The notes: generated by a model not told the origin, from the letters alone. Positions 42,989 through 51,846 are shown, counted from the first letter of the stretch. The stretch is DNA of 64,000 nucleotides from Pseudomonas sp. Fl4BN1 (GCF_009908285.1 NZ_JAAARM010000006.1:62001-126000); one strand, 5' to 3'. Translations and numbers: made by a program.

Positions 42989-44759
42989 CACTGTCCTCGT
43001 TGTCTTCGTCGTCCTCGTCACCATTGGCCGGAATGTACAGGCTGAAAGTGGCGCCGGCATCTTTTTCGCTGACGCATTCGATGTGGCCGTCATGGCTTTC
43101 CATGATCGAGAAGACTTTGGCCAGGCCCAGGCCGGTGCCCGAGGCCTTGGTGGTGACAAACGGGGTAAAGATGCGCTCCAGCATGTCCGGCTCGATGCCT
43201 TGGCCGGTGTCGCTGACACTGATGATGGTTTCATTGTCCTGCTGGGCGATGCCCAGGGTCAGGCGGCCGCCGTCGGGCATGGCGTCGATGGCATTGAGGA
43301 TCAGGTTCAGGCAGGCCTGCTTGAGCTGGCGCGCGTCGGCGTGAATGGTCGCTCCGGGCGCTTGGTCGTCGATTTGCGCGTCGATGTTGTGGGTCGCCAG
43401 TTCCGGGGTGCAGAAGCCCAGCAATTCTTCCACCAGCGGCCGTACCGCTTGCGTGGCGCGAATCGGTGCGCTGGGCTTGGCGAAGTCGAGGAACTCGGTG
43501 ATCAGGTCATTGATCCGGCTGACTTCGCTGATCACGTATTCCAGGTGACGCTTGTCGTTTTCCGGCAGGTTGGCCCGCCGGTGCAGCAACTGGGTGGCGG
43601 TCTTGATAATGCCCAGCGGGTTGCGGATCTCGTGGGCCAGGCCCATGGCCACTTCCCCCAGGGCATGCAGGCGGTCGCGGCGGCGCAGTTGCGCTTCCAG
43701 GTGCTGCAGGTCTCCCAGACGCTCGGTCATGTGGTTGAAGGTGCTGCTCAGCTCCGCCAGTTCATCGCTGCCTATCACCGGCACCCGTTGTCGATAGTCA
43801 CCGGCGATCACCGCCTGCACGCCCTTGGACAGCCCTCGCAGCGGTCGAGTCAGGCGTTGCGACACCAGCCAGCCGACACACAGCGAAGCTGCCGAGCTGA
43901 GAAGGAAGATCAGGATGAACAGGTTGCTCTGGTTGACCAGGCCCACCAGGCTGCTGTGGCGCAGCAGGCCACTGAAAATCACCCCGACCAGGTCGCCGTT
44001 GTCATTGAAGATCGGCCGGTACAGGCCACTGTAGCGGCTGGTGAACTGCTCGGTGGGTTGCCGGGTCGAGCGCAGGATGTCTTCGATCTTGTGCGGTACC
44101 CGCGGCGGGTGGTCCTCGAAGCGCTGGGTAGCGAAGATCTCCGAGAAGTCATCGGCCTTGGCCAGGTACAGGCGCAGGTCCAGGGAATGCACGTCGGCCA
44201 CGCTGGTGAGGAAGCTGGCGTCCAGGTAGGTGGCGATCAGCAGCTGGTAGTCGACGCCGTCGAGGTTGGTCTGGAAGGTCGAGACCACCGCCCCGGTGGC
44301 CACGCCGCCGACCTGGATGGTCTGCAGCGCGGCATTGGAGGCAGTACTGATCTGTCCCACCACATCATCGGCGGCGGTGGTGAACATCACTTTGTGATCG
44401 TTCTTGCGAATCAGCGCCACCACGTCGATGCCCATGGAGTCGGCGATGTCGGCGGTGAGCTTGTCGTGCTTGGCCGCGTTGCGATCCGTGGGCGGGCGCG
44501 TATAGCGCAGGAACAACTGGGCGATCCGCGCGTTGTCATGGAGGATCTCGGTGATCTCGTCCTCGACGATCTTGGTGGATTCCTGCAGCCAGATCCGCAC
44601 GTTGCTGTCGAAGATTTCCGACAGCGTAGTGGCCGCGAGCTCAGCGGCGATCATGGTCGGGATCACACTGACCAACCAGAACGCCAGCACCAGCTTGCGC
44701 TGCAGGCTCCAGCGGGAGATGGCGAAGGGGCGAGGAGGACGACGATCTTTTCTGGTCAT
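42978..44759 (-). CDS. Sensor histidine kinase of the aminotransferase cluster
   Basis: The 593-residue membrane kinase has an N-terminal helix (about 20-42), a large periplasmic double-CACHE-like sensor (about 45-270), a second helix (FILIFLLSSAASLCVGWL), HAMP, a HisKA domain with H-box GLAHEIRNPLG, and an ATPase domain (NLILNAIDAM, DTGQGIEPD, GTGLGLAKV). The C-terminal tail is very acidic (DEDDEDNEDSDD). The sensor probably binds a small periplasmic molecule, perhaps the product or substrate of the cluster. It overlaps its partner gene downstream by 11 bp and the acyltransferase gene upstream by 4 bp. Confidence 0.92.
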   Translation of the reverse strand: MTRKDRRPPRPFAISRWSLQRKLVLAFWLVSVIPTMIAAELAATTLSEIFDSNVRIWLQESTKIVEDEITEILHDNARIAQLFLRYTRPPTDRNAAKHDKLTADIADSMGIDVVALIRKNDHKVMFTTAADDVVGQISTASNAALQTIQVGGVATGAVVSTFQTNLDGVDYQLLIATYLDASFLTSVADVHSLDLRLYLAKADDFSEIFATQRFEDHPPRVPHKIEDILRSTRQPTEQFTSRYSGLYRPIFNDNGDLVGVIFSGLLRHSSLVGLVNQSNLFILIFLLSSAASLCVGWLVSQRLTRPLRGLSKGVQAVIAGDYRQRVPVIGSDELAELSSTFNHMTERLGDLQHLEAQLRRRDRLHALGEVAMGLAHEIRNPLGIIKTATQLLHRRANLPENDKRHLEYVISEVSRINDLITEFLDFAKPSAPIRATQAVRPLVEELLGFCTPELATHNIDAQIDDQAPGATIHADARQLKQACLNLILNAIDAMPDGGRLTLGIAQQDNETIISVSDTGQGIEPDMLERIFTPFVTTKASGTGLGLAKVFSIMESHDGHIECVSEKDAGATFSLYIPANGDEDDEDNEDSDDA

Positions 44760-45883
44760 GTACTTTCGCTTATAGCAGCAGCCATGGCGGGGTCGGAGCG
44801 ATCCGGGCGGACAAAGCGTTTTATCACTTTGAGCAGTGCATTGAGCAAGGGATTACGGTGGCGGAAAAACAACATGTTAGCGGTGAAGCGACAGCCCAGG
44901 CGCAGTTTGCTGGCATAACCGGCCTGCCCGCATTCGTACAATGGAATCCGCTGCTGGATACAGTAGTCAACATTGGCCAGCCAACTGCGGAAGTACAGAT
45001 TGTGCTCACGACTGACATTGAGGTCGTGGGCGAAGAACTTGTCGATCAGCCGGTGCTGGTCGATGAGGATCAGGTTGAACGCTACCAACTGGTCGCCGAC
45101 CCAGTACAGGACGCAGGCGGCACGCTCGTCCAGCTGTTCGAGGATGCCAGTGAAGTAATCCGCTGGCAGGCGTTCGAACTGCAGGTCGCTACGGTTCAGG
45201 GTGGCTTCGTACAGGCGCATGATGTCCGGCAGGACATCGTCGATCTGTCGGCGCCACTCGATGCGCGGCCCCGGCGCCCGGAGCTTGCGGCGCAGGTCTT
45301 TGCGGGTGGATTTGCCCAGGGTACCCAGGTAGGCATCGATCGAGGCGAAGGGCACCGGCAGCAGTGCGGTGGGCAAGCTCGGCATGGCTTGCAAACCGGC
45401 GGCCAGGCAACTGTTGGCCCATTGCCAATCGTTGCTGGGGGCGTCCTTGACCGCCATCAGGCCGATGCCGAAGCTGTCGGCGTCACGTCGGGCGAGCTTG
45501 AGCAACTCGTCCAGCAAGGCTTGGCGGCGTTCGTCGGGAATATGGCTGGCAGTGCCGGCACTGCACTGTTCGGCCACCGGCGAGCCGATGGCGTACAGGC
45601 GCAGTTGCAGGACGCCGGGCCAATGGCGCTCCAGGCGCTCGGTAAAGCGCTTGGCCAGGCCCGAGACCGTAGTGTCGAGCCGATACTGGGTGGTAAAGGC
45701 CGGAGCCACGGCGACCAGGGTCGAGCCCTCGTAGACCGCCAGGTAGCGCCATTGAAAGTCGGCGATGGCGGCTTTTTCCACGGCCAGGTAGTAGTCCCAA
45801 TCCTCCAGGGCATCTGGAAAACAGTCATTCCAGGCACTGCGTTCGATGGCCTGTATGGTTGAAAAGGCTTGGGCGGTAATCAC
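44756..45883 (-). CDS. GNAT-type acyltransferase (FemAB/BioF2-like)
   Basis: The 375-residue protein is long for GNAT enzymes and resembles the double-GNAT FemAB/BioF2-like group: STRKDLRRKLRAPGPRIEW in the middle, then DRSDLQFERLPADYFTGILEQL and CVLYWVGDQLVAFNLILID. Members transfer aminoacyl or acyl groups onto amines. There is no signal peptide. Its start lies 14 bp after the alpha/beta-hydrolase stop and its end overlaps the kinase start by 4 bp. In this cluster it may acylate the amine made by the aminotransferase. This is inference from fold and context. Confidence 0.8.
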   Translation of the reverse strand: MITAQAFSTIQAIERSAWNDCFPDALEDWDYYLAVEKAAIADFQWRYLAVYEGSTLVAVAPAFTTQYRLDTTVSGLAKRFTERLERHWPGVLQLRLYAIGSPVAEQCSAGTASHIPDERRQALLDELLKLARRDADSFGIGLMAVKDAPSNDWQWANSCLAAGLQAMPSLPTALLPVPFASIDAYLGTLGKSTRKDLRRKLRAPGPRIEWRRQIDDVLPDIMRLYEATLNRSDLQFERLPADYFTGILEQLDERAACVLYWVGDQLVAFNLILIDQHRLIDKFFAHDLNVSREHNLYFRSWLANVDYCIQQRIPLYECGQAGYASKLRLGCRFTANMLFFRHRNPLLNALLKVIKRFVRPDRSDPAMAAAISEST

Positions 45884-45897
45884 GTCTCTTCCTTAAG

Positions 45898-46764
45898 TCA
45901 CGCCAGCTGTCGGTAGTCTTCGCGTACGGCGGGTTGGACTACTCGCTGCTGGATGAAGTCTGCGCTCAACTCGATCACTCGCTGGTACTGCAGGTCTACG
46001 GTGATCATGTGATAACAGTTGTCGAGGAGGATCTTGGTCACCGATCCTCCGAGTTTGCGTTCTACGTAATCGGCGTTCCAGGTACTGGTGATGTCATCTT
46101 CGCTGGAGTGCAGCACCAGGGCCGGTGTCATGATCGACGGCATGCGTTTCTTGACCACAGCGTTCATCCGGTGCAGTTCGCGCACCGTCACGCCCTCCAT
46201 GGTCAGCAGCCCGGCATTGCTGCTTTCGCCGGCTTTCATCTGCTTCTCGACGATCGCCCGCAGACGCTCGTTCTTGATCCCGTACGGCGGTTTTTCCTCG
46301 AAACGGCAGATGTGCACACCAAAAGGAATCTTCATCAGCAGCGGGGTGAGGAACGCTAGCTTGTTGATGCTCCAGCCGTCGTACTTCAGGGTCGTGGAGT
46401 ACATCAACAGGCCACTGATCTGTCCCGGATGCTCGGATGCCAGGTACATGGACATTACCGCGCCCATGGACAGGCCGCCGACGAACACTTGCTCGTGGCG
46501 CTGCTGCACACCAACAAAGGTCTTGCGCACGCCTTCGTACCAGTCCTGCCAGCCGGTGGCCTGCAGGTCGCTGTTGTCCCCGCAGTGCCCAGGCAAGGTC
46601 GGTACGTACACCGTGCACGTACCGTCCTTGGCCAGGCCCTGGGCCACCCGACGGAGTTCCGTCGGGGTGCCGGTCAGGCCGTGGATCAACAAGACCCCGA
46701 CCGGACCCGAGCCGAGAACGAAGCCGGCGTTGCCTTCGCCTAGATCGATCTCAGCCATGCTCAT
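45898..46764 (-). CDS. Alpha/beta hydrolase, carboxylesterase/monoacylglycerol-lipase type
   Basis: The 288-residue cytosolic hydrolase has the pattern of Est30-like carboxylesterases: LLIHGLTGTPTELR near residue 28, nucleophile Ser in GGLSMGAVMSMYLA, Asp in LVLHSSEDD and His in NCYHMIT. No signal peptide is present. It could hydrolyse or form an ester or thioester in the pathway. The start overlaps the aminotransferase stop by 4 bp (ATGA). A second ATG two codons later is equally possible. Confidence 0.87.
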   Translation of the reverse strand: MSMAEIDLGEGNAGFVLGSGPVGVLLIHGLTGTPTELRRVAQGLAKDGTCTVYVPTLPGHCGDNSDLQATGWQDWYEGVRKTFVGVQQRHEQVFVGGLSMGAVMSMYLASEHPGQISGLLMYSTTLKYDGWSINKLAFLTPLLMKIPFGVHICRFEEKPPYGIKNERLRAIVEKQMKAGESSNAGLLTMEGVTVRELHRMNAVVKKRMPSIMTPALVLHSSEDDITSTWNADYVERKLGGSVTKILLDNCYHMITVDLQYQRVIELSADFIQQRVVQPAVREDYRQLA

Positions 46765-48155
46765 CGCTTCATGGCTCGATCCAGCAGGCGGTCCAGCAGA
46801 GCGATGCCCAGATCGATTTCCGCGTAGCTGATTTCCAGCGACGGAGCCAGGGTGATGACGTTCTTGTAGTAGCCGCCTACGTCGAGGATCAGGCCCAGGC
46901 GCTGGCCGTTGACTTCGATGTCGCCCTTCATGCCTTCCTCGACCATGTAGTCCAGGGTTGCCTTGTCCGGGGTGAAGCCGTCGGTGGTGCAGATTTCGCA
47001 GCGCAGCGCCAGGCCCAGGCCGTCGACGTCGCCGATGATCGGGTAGCGCTTCTGCAGGTCCTGCAGGCCGGCCAGGAAGTACTTGCCCTTTTCCATGACC
47101 ATCGCGCCGTAGTCGACTTCGCTGGTCATCTTGAACATTTCCAGACCTACCGCAGTACCCAGCGGGTTGGAAGCGAAGGTGGAGTGAGTCGAACCTGGCG
47201 GGAACACGCCCGGGTTGATCAGCTCTTCACGGGCCCAGATGCCGCCCAGCGGATTGAGGCCGTTGGTCAGTGCCTTGCCGAATACGATCACATCGGGTTT
47301 GACGTCGAAGTGTTCGATCGACCACAGCTTGCCGGTGCGGTAGAAGCCCATCTGGATTTCGTCGACAACCATCAGGATGCCGTGCTGGTCCAGCACGTGC
47401 TTGAGCTCGCTGTAGAAGTTCATCGGCGGGATCACGTAGCCGCCGGTGCCCTGGATTGGCTCGACGTAGAAGGCTGCGTATTCGCTCTGGCCGACTTTCG
47501 GGTCCCAGACGCCGTTGTATTCGGTTTCGAACAGGCGGGCGAACTGCTGCACGCAGTGGCTGCCGTATTCTTCCTTGGTCATGCCCTTAGGACCACGGAA
47601 GTGGTACGGGAATGGGATGAACTGCGCGCGCTCGCCGAAGTGGCCGTAGCGGCGACGGTAGCGGTAGCTGGAGGTGATCGACGAAGCGCCCAGGGTACGA
47701 CCGTGGTAGCCGCCTTCGAAGGCGAACATCAGGCTCTTGCCGTTGGTGGCGTTACGCACTACTTTCAGCGAGTCCTCCACCGACTGCGAACCGCCGACGT
47801 TGAAGTGCACGCGACCGTCGAGGCCGAACTTTTTCTTGGCGTCTACCGCGATCATTTCCGACAGTTCGATCTTGCCTTTGTGCAAGTACTGGCTGGCGAT
47901 CTGCGGCAGGGTGTCGATCTGTTGTTTCAGGGCGTTGTTCAGGCGTGGGTTGGCGTAGCCGAAGTTGACTGCCGAGTACCACATCTGCAGGTCGAGGTAG
48001 GCCTGGTCGCTGGTGTCCCAGACATAGGAGCCTTCGCAGCGGCTGAAAATACGCGGAGGTTCGATGTAGTGAACGGTATCGCCGTAGGAGCAGTACTTGG
48101 CTTCTTTTTCCAGAAGGATCTGGTCTTCTGGGGTCGCGATGCGGATATCAGACAT
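46761..48155 (-). CDS. PLP-dependent class III aminotransferase
   Basis: The 464-residue enzyme has the fold-type I class III signatures: GGSQSVEDSLKVVRNATNG, FEGGYHGRTLGASSIT, the cofactor Asp in VVDEIQMGFYRTGKLW, and the PLP lysine in VIVFGKALTNG. These transfer an amino group between an omega-amine or amino acid and a 2-oxo acid; its substrate cannot be assigned. It is not one of the familiar gabT, argD or bioA types by context. The start overlaps the HAD phosphatase stop by 8 bp and its stop overlaps the next hydrolase gene by 4 bp, showing a tightly coupled pathway. Confidence 0.92.
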   Translation of the reverse strand: MSDIRIATPEDQILLEKEAKYCSYGDTVHYIEPPRIFSRCEGSYVWDTSDQAYLDLQMWYSAVNFGYANPRLNNALKQQIDTLPQIASQYLHKGKIELSEMIAVDAKKKFGLDGRVHFNVGGSQSVEDSLKVVRNATNGKSLMFAFEGGYHGRTLGASSITSSYRYRRRYGHFGERAQFIPFPYHFRGPKGMTKEEYGSHCVQQFARLFETEYNGVWDPKVGQSEYAAFYVEPIQGTGGYVIPPMNFYSELKHVLDQHGILMVVDEIQMGFYRTGKLWSIEHFDVKPDVIVFGKALTNGLNPLGGIWAREELINPGVFPPGSTHSTFASNPLGTAVGLEMFKMTSEVDYGAMVMEKGKYFLAGLQDLQKRYPIIGDVDGLGLALRCEICTTDGFTPDKATLDYMVEEGMKGDIEVNGQRLGLILDVGGYYKNVITLAPSLEISYAEIDLGIALLDRLLDRAMKR

Positions 48156-48843
48156 GGTGGAAGAGTTCCTGGGTTTCAAGAGAGAAATTGGTCGCGTTGG
48201 CGGCGTTGTTCGGCAGTTTTGCCAACAGCGCTGGCAGTTCGGCGAAGGAGTCGAACCGCGTATGGGGAATGGCGTTGCGTTCGCAGTAGTCGGCCAGGCG
48301 ATCCTTGGCGAAGACGAAGTCGGCGGTGGAGGCCACGCACATGTCCGACTGGCCATCGCCGATCACCAGCACGCGTTTGCCCCGTGGGGTGGATTTGCAC
48401 TTGCAGTTGCCGGAGGCGGCGCGGCAGGCGTCGCTGGCATAAGGGAAGTCGATGCGCCAGCTGTTGTGGTCGACCTGGCGCAGGCGGTTGGCGAGGATCG
48501 GCAGCAGGGTTACGTAGTTGCGTGCCAGGATCCGTGCGATGCCTTGCTCGATGCCGTCACTGACCACTTCGATGGAAGCGCCCAGGCCGATCACGTGATC
48601 GACGAAGTCAGGGAAGTCGGGGTCGATTTCGACACTGTCGAAATAGCCCAGCAGTTCGCTGGGCGAGGCCTTGACCAGGGCCAGTTGGCGGCTGAGGCAT
48701 TCACGGGAACCGATGTGACCGTCCAGCCATTCCTGCTCGATGCTTTCCCAGCTTGGGTCGGCGAAGCGTTGGAGAACGTTATCGATCACGTCGGCGCGGG
48801 AGATGGTCCCGTCGAAGTCACATACGATATGCCAGTGCATCAT
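48148..48843 (-). CDS. HAD-IB phosphatase, MtnX/phosphoserine-phosphatase-like (first gene of the cluster)
   Basis: The 231-residue protein has the HAD motifs: DFDGT near residue 9 with the nucleophile Asp, the Ser motif VVSDGIEQG, and the GDGQSDMCVA motif that holds Mg. Length and sequence are like MtnX-type phosphatases, which act on phosphoserine-like or phospho-sugar molecules. A Cys-rich insert (SDACRAASGNCKCKS) is unusual. It is the promoter-proximal gene; a near-consensus sigma-54 promoter lies about 50 bp upstream. Methionine salvage partners are absent, so MtnX activity itself is unlikely. Confidence 0.86.
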   Translation of the reverse strand: MMHWHIVCDFDGTISRADVIDNVLQRFADPSWESIEQEWLDGHIGSRECLSRQLALVKASPSELLGYFDSVEIDPDFPDFVDHVIGLGASIEVVSDGIEQGIARILARNYVTLLPILANRLRQVDHNSWRIDFPYASDACRAASGNCKCKSTPRGKRVLVIGDGQSDMCVASTADFVFAKDRLADYCERNAIPHTRFDSFAELPALLAKLPNNAANATNFSLETQELFHHV

Positions 48844-48893
48844 CTGCTGTTACCTGTTGAATAAGAGCGCCTTTGCGCTTGCGGCAGGGGTAC

Positions 48894-48910
48894 AGCAGGG
48901 ACTGTGCCAA
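48894..48910 (-). promoter_or_regulatory. Sigma-54 promoter of the HAD-aminotransferase operon
   Basis: On the minus strand TTGGCACAGTCCCTGCT matches the RpoN consensus TTGGCAC-N5-TTGCW, with the invariant GG at -24 and GC at -12 in correct spacing. The predicted start is near 48884, giving a leader of about 40 bases to the HAD start codon. Confidence 0.82.
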
Positions 48911-48960
48911 AGTGGTGGGAGCCCAGTAGGGCTGGGGCTTTGGCTGGCGGGCTGAGTGAT

Positions 48961-49000
48961 TTGTAGCTTTCTGGCTACAATTTTTGTAGCTTGCTACAAA
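48961..49000. promoter_or_regulatory. Cluster of TTGTAGC/GCTACAA inverted repeats, candidate activator sites
   Basis: Four half-sites alternate: TTGTAGC (48961), GCTACAA (48974), TTGTAGC (48984) and GCTACAA (48993). They form TTGTAGC-N6-GCTACAA and TTTGTAGCTTGCTACAAA, or alternatively the central palindrome GCTACAATTTTTGTAGC. The two units are centred 21 bp apart and about 86 and 107 bp upstream of the predicted sigma-54 start, the usual place for enhancer-binding protein sites. Confidence 0.7.
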
Positions 49001-49073
49001 CAACATCAGTGCTTGCGCCCAAGGGCGGCTCTGATGATTGATGCGCGCATGTTCAGTACAAGGAAACTCATTC

Positions 49074-49844
49074 ATGCCCCGGCTTTCTCTACCTGCCTTA
49101 TTGACCGGCCTGTTGTCGCTGACCGTCGCCTGCGGCGCTGCAGCCGACTCCGGCATCACCGGCGATCTGGGTTTTGGCCTCGGCTATCAACCCCATGACC
49201 CCACGGGCAGCAGCTATGACACCGTGCCGTTGCCGTACATGGATCTGGAATGGGGCGATGTCAGCCTGAGCACCGATGATGGCCTGACCTGGAGTGCCTT
49301 CAAGAGCAATGGCTTGAGCATCGGTCCCTATGTCAATTACCTGCAGGGGCGTAACGCCGATGGCGCGCTGCGCGGGCTGCGGGATGTTCGCGACATGGCC
49401 GATATCGGCGGTTTTGTCGAATACGCCCCGGATGACTTCTGGCGAGTGTTCGCCGCCGTCGGCCAGGCTGTCGGCGGCGCCGGTGGCCAGGGTGGCCTGC
49501 TGGGCAAGCTCGGTGGCGAAATCGGTTATCCGCTGGGCATGGGCATCATTGGTAGCAACGAACTGACCCTGCACTTTGCCGACGCCCGCCAGGCCCAGAC
49601 GTTCTTCGGGGTCAGTGCCAAGGAGTCCCTGGCTTCAGGTATCGGCCAGTACAACGCTGGCGGTGGCATGCAGAACTTCACCCTGAGCCAGAATTTCCGG
49701 TTTCCCCTGGGGGACAACTGGTCGTTGGTGGCCAGCGCCAGCTGGATTCGCCTGGCCAATTCCGCAGCGGACAGCAGCATTGTCCGCGACAAGGGCGAGG
49801 TCAATCAGGGCCAGGTACAGACGGCCATCAGCTACAAGTTCTGA
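49074..49844 (+). CDS. MipA/OmpV family outer-membrane protein
   Basis: The 256-residue protein has a signal peptide (MPRLSLPALLTGLLSLTVAC, cleaved near AAA/D) and a beta-barrel-like sequence ending in Phe (AISYKF). The early LGFGLGYQPHDPTGSSYDTVPLPYMDLEWGD fits the MipA/OmpV family, which includes scaffolds for murein synthesis and adaptive outer-membrane proteins. It is divergent from the HAD-aminotransferase operon and may share its control region. The ATG has an AAGGA site. Confidence 0.85.
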   Translation: MPRLSLPALLTGLLSLTVACGAAADSGITGDLGFGLGYQPHDPTGSSYDTVPLPYMDLEWGDVSLSTDDGLTWSAFKSNGLSIGPYVNYLQGRNADGALRGLRDVRDMADIGGFVEYAPDDFWRVFAAVGQAVGGAGGQGGLLGKLGGEIGYPLGMGIIGSNELTLHFADARQAQTFFGVSAKESLASGIGQYNAGGGMQNFTLSQNFRFPLGDNWSLVASASWIRLANSAADSSIVRDKGEVNQGQVQTAISYKF

Positions 49845-49981
49845 CGGGGTGAACGCGCGCATCATGGAGTTGCTGCGACGCAGTTGCAGGATGCGCCGGG
49901 GTCATCAGTAGGGTCTCACCGGCAAAGCTGGTCTGGCCTTTGCAATAGACGCCATGAACTCAATTTCTCAGGAAGTTCTTC

Positions 49982-50842
49982 ATGGCTCGACCTGCATATC
50001 GTCTGCTTGCCTATTCGCTTTGGGACCTGATCCCGATTGCCATGGCCCTGGCGCATTTCTCCTTTGTCCTGTGGCTGGTGCTGGCTTTCCACGAGCTGTC
50101 CTGGTGGATCATCCTCCCGGCGGCGCTGCTGTACGCGGTCAGCCTGTCGTGGAGCATCAACAGCATTTCCCACAACCAGATCCATAACGCCTATTTCACC
50201 CCGGGCTGGATGAATCGCGCCTTCGATCTGTTGTTGTCGGTGACCATCGGCTTTTCCCAGACTCTGTATCGCGACATCCATAACCGTCACCATCGGGGCA
50301 ACTCGGACCTGCCGGACGCCAATGGCAACACTGTCGATCCGCTGTCGATCTACCTGCACGGCAAGAACGGTCAGCCGGACAATCCCTGGGCCTATACCTT
50401 TCTGAGCTTCTTTCGTGATGATCCAAAGGAGATCTATCAGGAAATGCAGCGCAAGCGTCCCGATGATGCGCGCTGGGTGAAGGTGGAGATCGCCGTGACC
50501 GTGGCGTTCTACCTGGCACTGGCCTTTTATGACTGGCACGCGGTGCTGGTACTGCTGCCGTTCTGGTACCTGGGGCAGTCGTTGTCGTCACTCAATGGTT
50601 ATTACGAGCACTTGGGAGGCAATCCTGACTTGCCGATTGCCTGGGGCGTGAGCTCCTACAGCCCGCTGTACAACCTGATCTGGATGAACAACGGCTATCA
50701 CGCCGAGCACCACTATCGGCCGAAAATGCACTGGACCAAGGTCAAGGCCTTTCACCGCGAGATTCGCCAGCAGCAACAGGCAGCGGGGGTGAAAGTGATT
50801 CCCGTGTCCCATGGGCTGGGCTTCCTGGTTTCTCATCGGTAG
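49982..50842 (+). CDS. Fatty-acid desaturase family membrane protein
   Basis: The 286-residue protein has four membrane helices and three histidine boxes: HNQIH near residue 65, HNRHH near residue 100 and HAEHH near residue 240. These bind the di-iron centre of membrane desaturases and hydroxylases. The third box in NNGYHAEHHYRP is like those of beta-carotene hydroxylase and CrtR-like enzymes. The substrate may be an acyl chain; no other lipid gene adjoins. AGGAAG precedes the ATG. The 137-bp gap before it shows nothing notable. Confidence 0.87.
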   Translation: MARPAYRLLAYSLWDLIPIAMALAHFSFVLWLVLAFHELSWWIILPAALLYAVSLSWSINSISHNQIHNAYFTPGWMNRAFDLLLSVTIGFSQTLYRDIHNRHHRGNSDLPDANGNTVDPLSIYLHGKNGQPDNPWAYTFLSFFRDDPKEIYQEMQRKRPDDARWVKVEIAVTVAFYLALAFYDWHAVLVLLPFWYLGQSLSSLNGYYEHLGGNPDLPIAWGVSSYSPLYNLIWMNNGYHAEHHYRPKMHWTKVKAFHREIRQQQQAAGVKVIPVSHGLGFLVSHR

Positions 50843-51038
50843 CCGCAGCCACCTCTTCAAGGCGCGCAAAAGCGGCGCCCCTTCGATGGCGAATGCAGCT
50901 TCGGCAGTGGCAACAAAGGTGCAATCGAGCACCGTGTGGCCGTTGCCGCAGACTGCGATAAATCACGGTGTTGCAAGCCACAGGAGGTTCCTGGAACTCG
51001 GGCAACGGCGCGTTCTTGGGGCGTGCTGCAGAGGCGCC

Positions 51039-51440
51039 TCAGGCTTCTTCGCCCTCGGCCAGCAGGGCGATCCCGCCAATGATCACGAAGACACCTACCC
51101 AATGCAGCAGGCTGATCTGTTCCCCCAGACCCAGCCAGGAGCCCAGTAACACCACGACGAACACCAAGGAGCTCAAGGGGAAGGCCAGGGACAGGCTGCT
51201 GCGGCGCAGAATCAGCATCCAGACGAAAAACGCGCCGATGTAGCAGGCAATCGCCATCAGCACGCCCGGGTTGAGCGCTACCGCTGCCAACCATTGCAGG
51301 TTGAAATTCATCTGGCCCAATTGGTCGCCACCGACCTTGGTGGCGATCTGGCCGGCGCTCTCGAAGCCGATCAGCATGGCCCAGAGCACAATGGTGCCCA
51401 AGCGCCCGTGCAGCCAGCCGTGGGAGTTGTTCGAACTCAT
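51039..51440 (-). CDS. EamA/SMR-type four-helix transporter subunit
   Basis: The 133-residue product has four membrane helices. ALNPGVLMAIACYIGAFFVWMLILRRSSLSLAFPLSSL is split by a helix turn and fits the half-size EamA/SMR (ArnE/ArnF-like) group, which works as a pair of small subunits. Its gene lies 31 bp after a paralogous gene of the same size, so the two probably form a heterodimer, as MdtI/MdtJ and ArnE/ArnF do. Confidence 0.8.
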   Translation of the reverse strand: MSSNNSHGWLHGRLGTIVLWAMLIGFESAGQIATKVGGDQLGQMNFNLQWLAAVALNPGVLMAIACYIGAFFVWMLILRRSSLSLAFPLSSLVFVVVLLGSWLGLGEQISLLHWVGVFVIIGGIALLAEGEEA

Positions 51441-51471
51441 GAAACGCTTCCTTCTATTCGTTGAATAAGGC

Positions 51472-51846
51472 TCAGGTACTGGCGATGCAGACCAGCATCA
51501 CGCCAGCGGTGATCACCAGGGTGCCCAGCCAGCGACGGCGACTGACGGTTTCGCCTAGTACCACCTTGCCGGCCATTACCACGCCGCAATAGGCCAGGGC
51601 GGCGGCCGGGAACAGCAGGCTCAGGGGCGCACGGGACAGGGCTTCGAGCCAGACGAAAAACTCGATCACATAGGCGCCAATGCCGCACCACAGCAGCGGT
51701 GCGTTGAACACCTGGCCCCAGAATGCATTCAGGCGGAAACCACCCTCCAGCTCTGGCAGGCGGTCGAGGCCGAGCTTGAAACAAAGCTGGCCGATCACGT
51801 CCAGGACAATGGAAAAAGCCACCAGCAGAACAACGGTCAACGTCAC
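51472..51846 (-). CDS. EamA/SMR-type four-helix transporter subunit, paralogue
   Basis: The 124-residue four-helix protein has AYVIEFFVWLEALSRAPLSLLFPAAAL in place of the matching segment of the downstream paralogue, and starts with an Asp/Gln-rich first helix (FSIVLDVIGQLCFKLG). Four-helix EamA proteins of this kind flip or export amphipathic or cationic molecules. The gene overlaps the arginase-like gene by 4 bp, so its cargo may be linked to that enzyme. The exact substrate is unknown. Confidence 0.8.
   Translation of the reverse strand: MTLTVVLLVAFSIVLDVIGQLCFKLGLDRLPELEGGFRLNAFWGQVFNAPLLWCGIGAYVIEFFVWLEALSRAPLSLLFPAAALAYCGVVMAGKVVLGETVSRRRWLGTLVITAGVMLVCIAST

Noticed and set aside
42783-44918. 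A 711-codon frame opposite the kinase and regulator genes
   Set aside because: It covers the overlapping kinase and regulator ends on the wrong strand and shows no family features.
48148-48843. Methionine salvage phosphatase MtnX
   Set aside because: The fold is similar, but no other mtn gene is near, and the gene is bound to an aminotransferase cluster under sigma-54 control.
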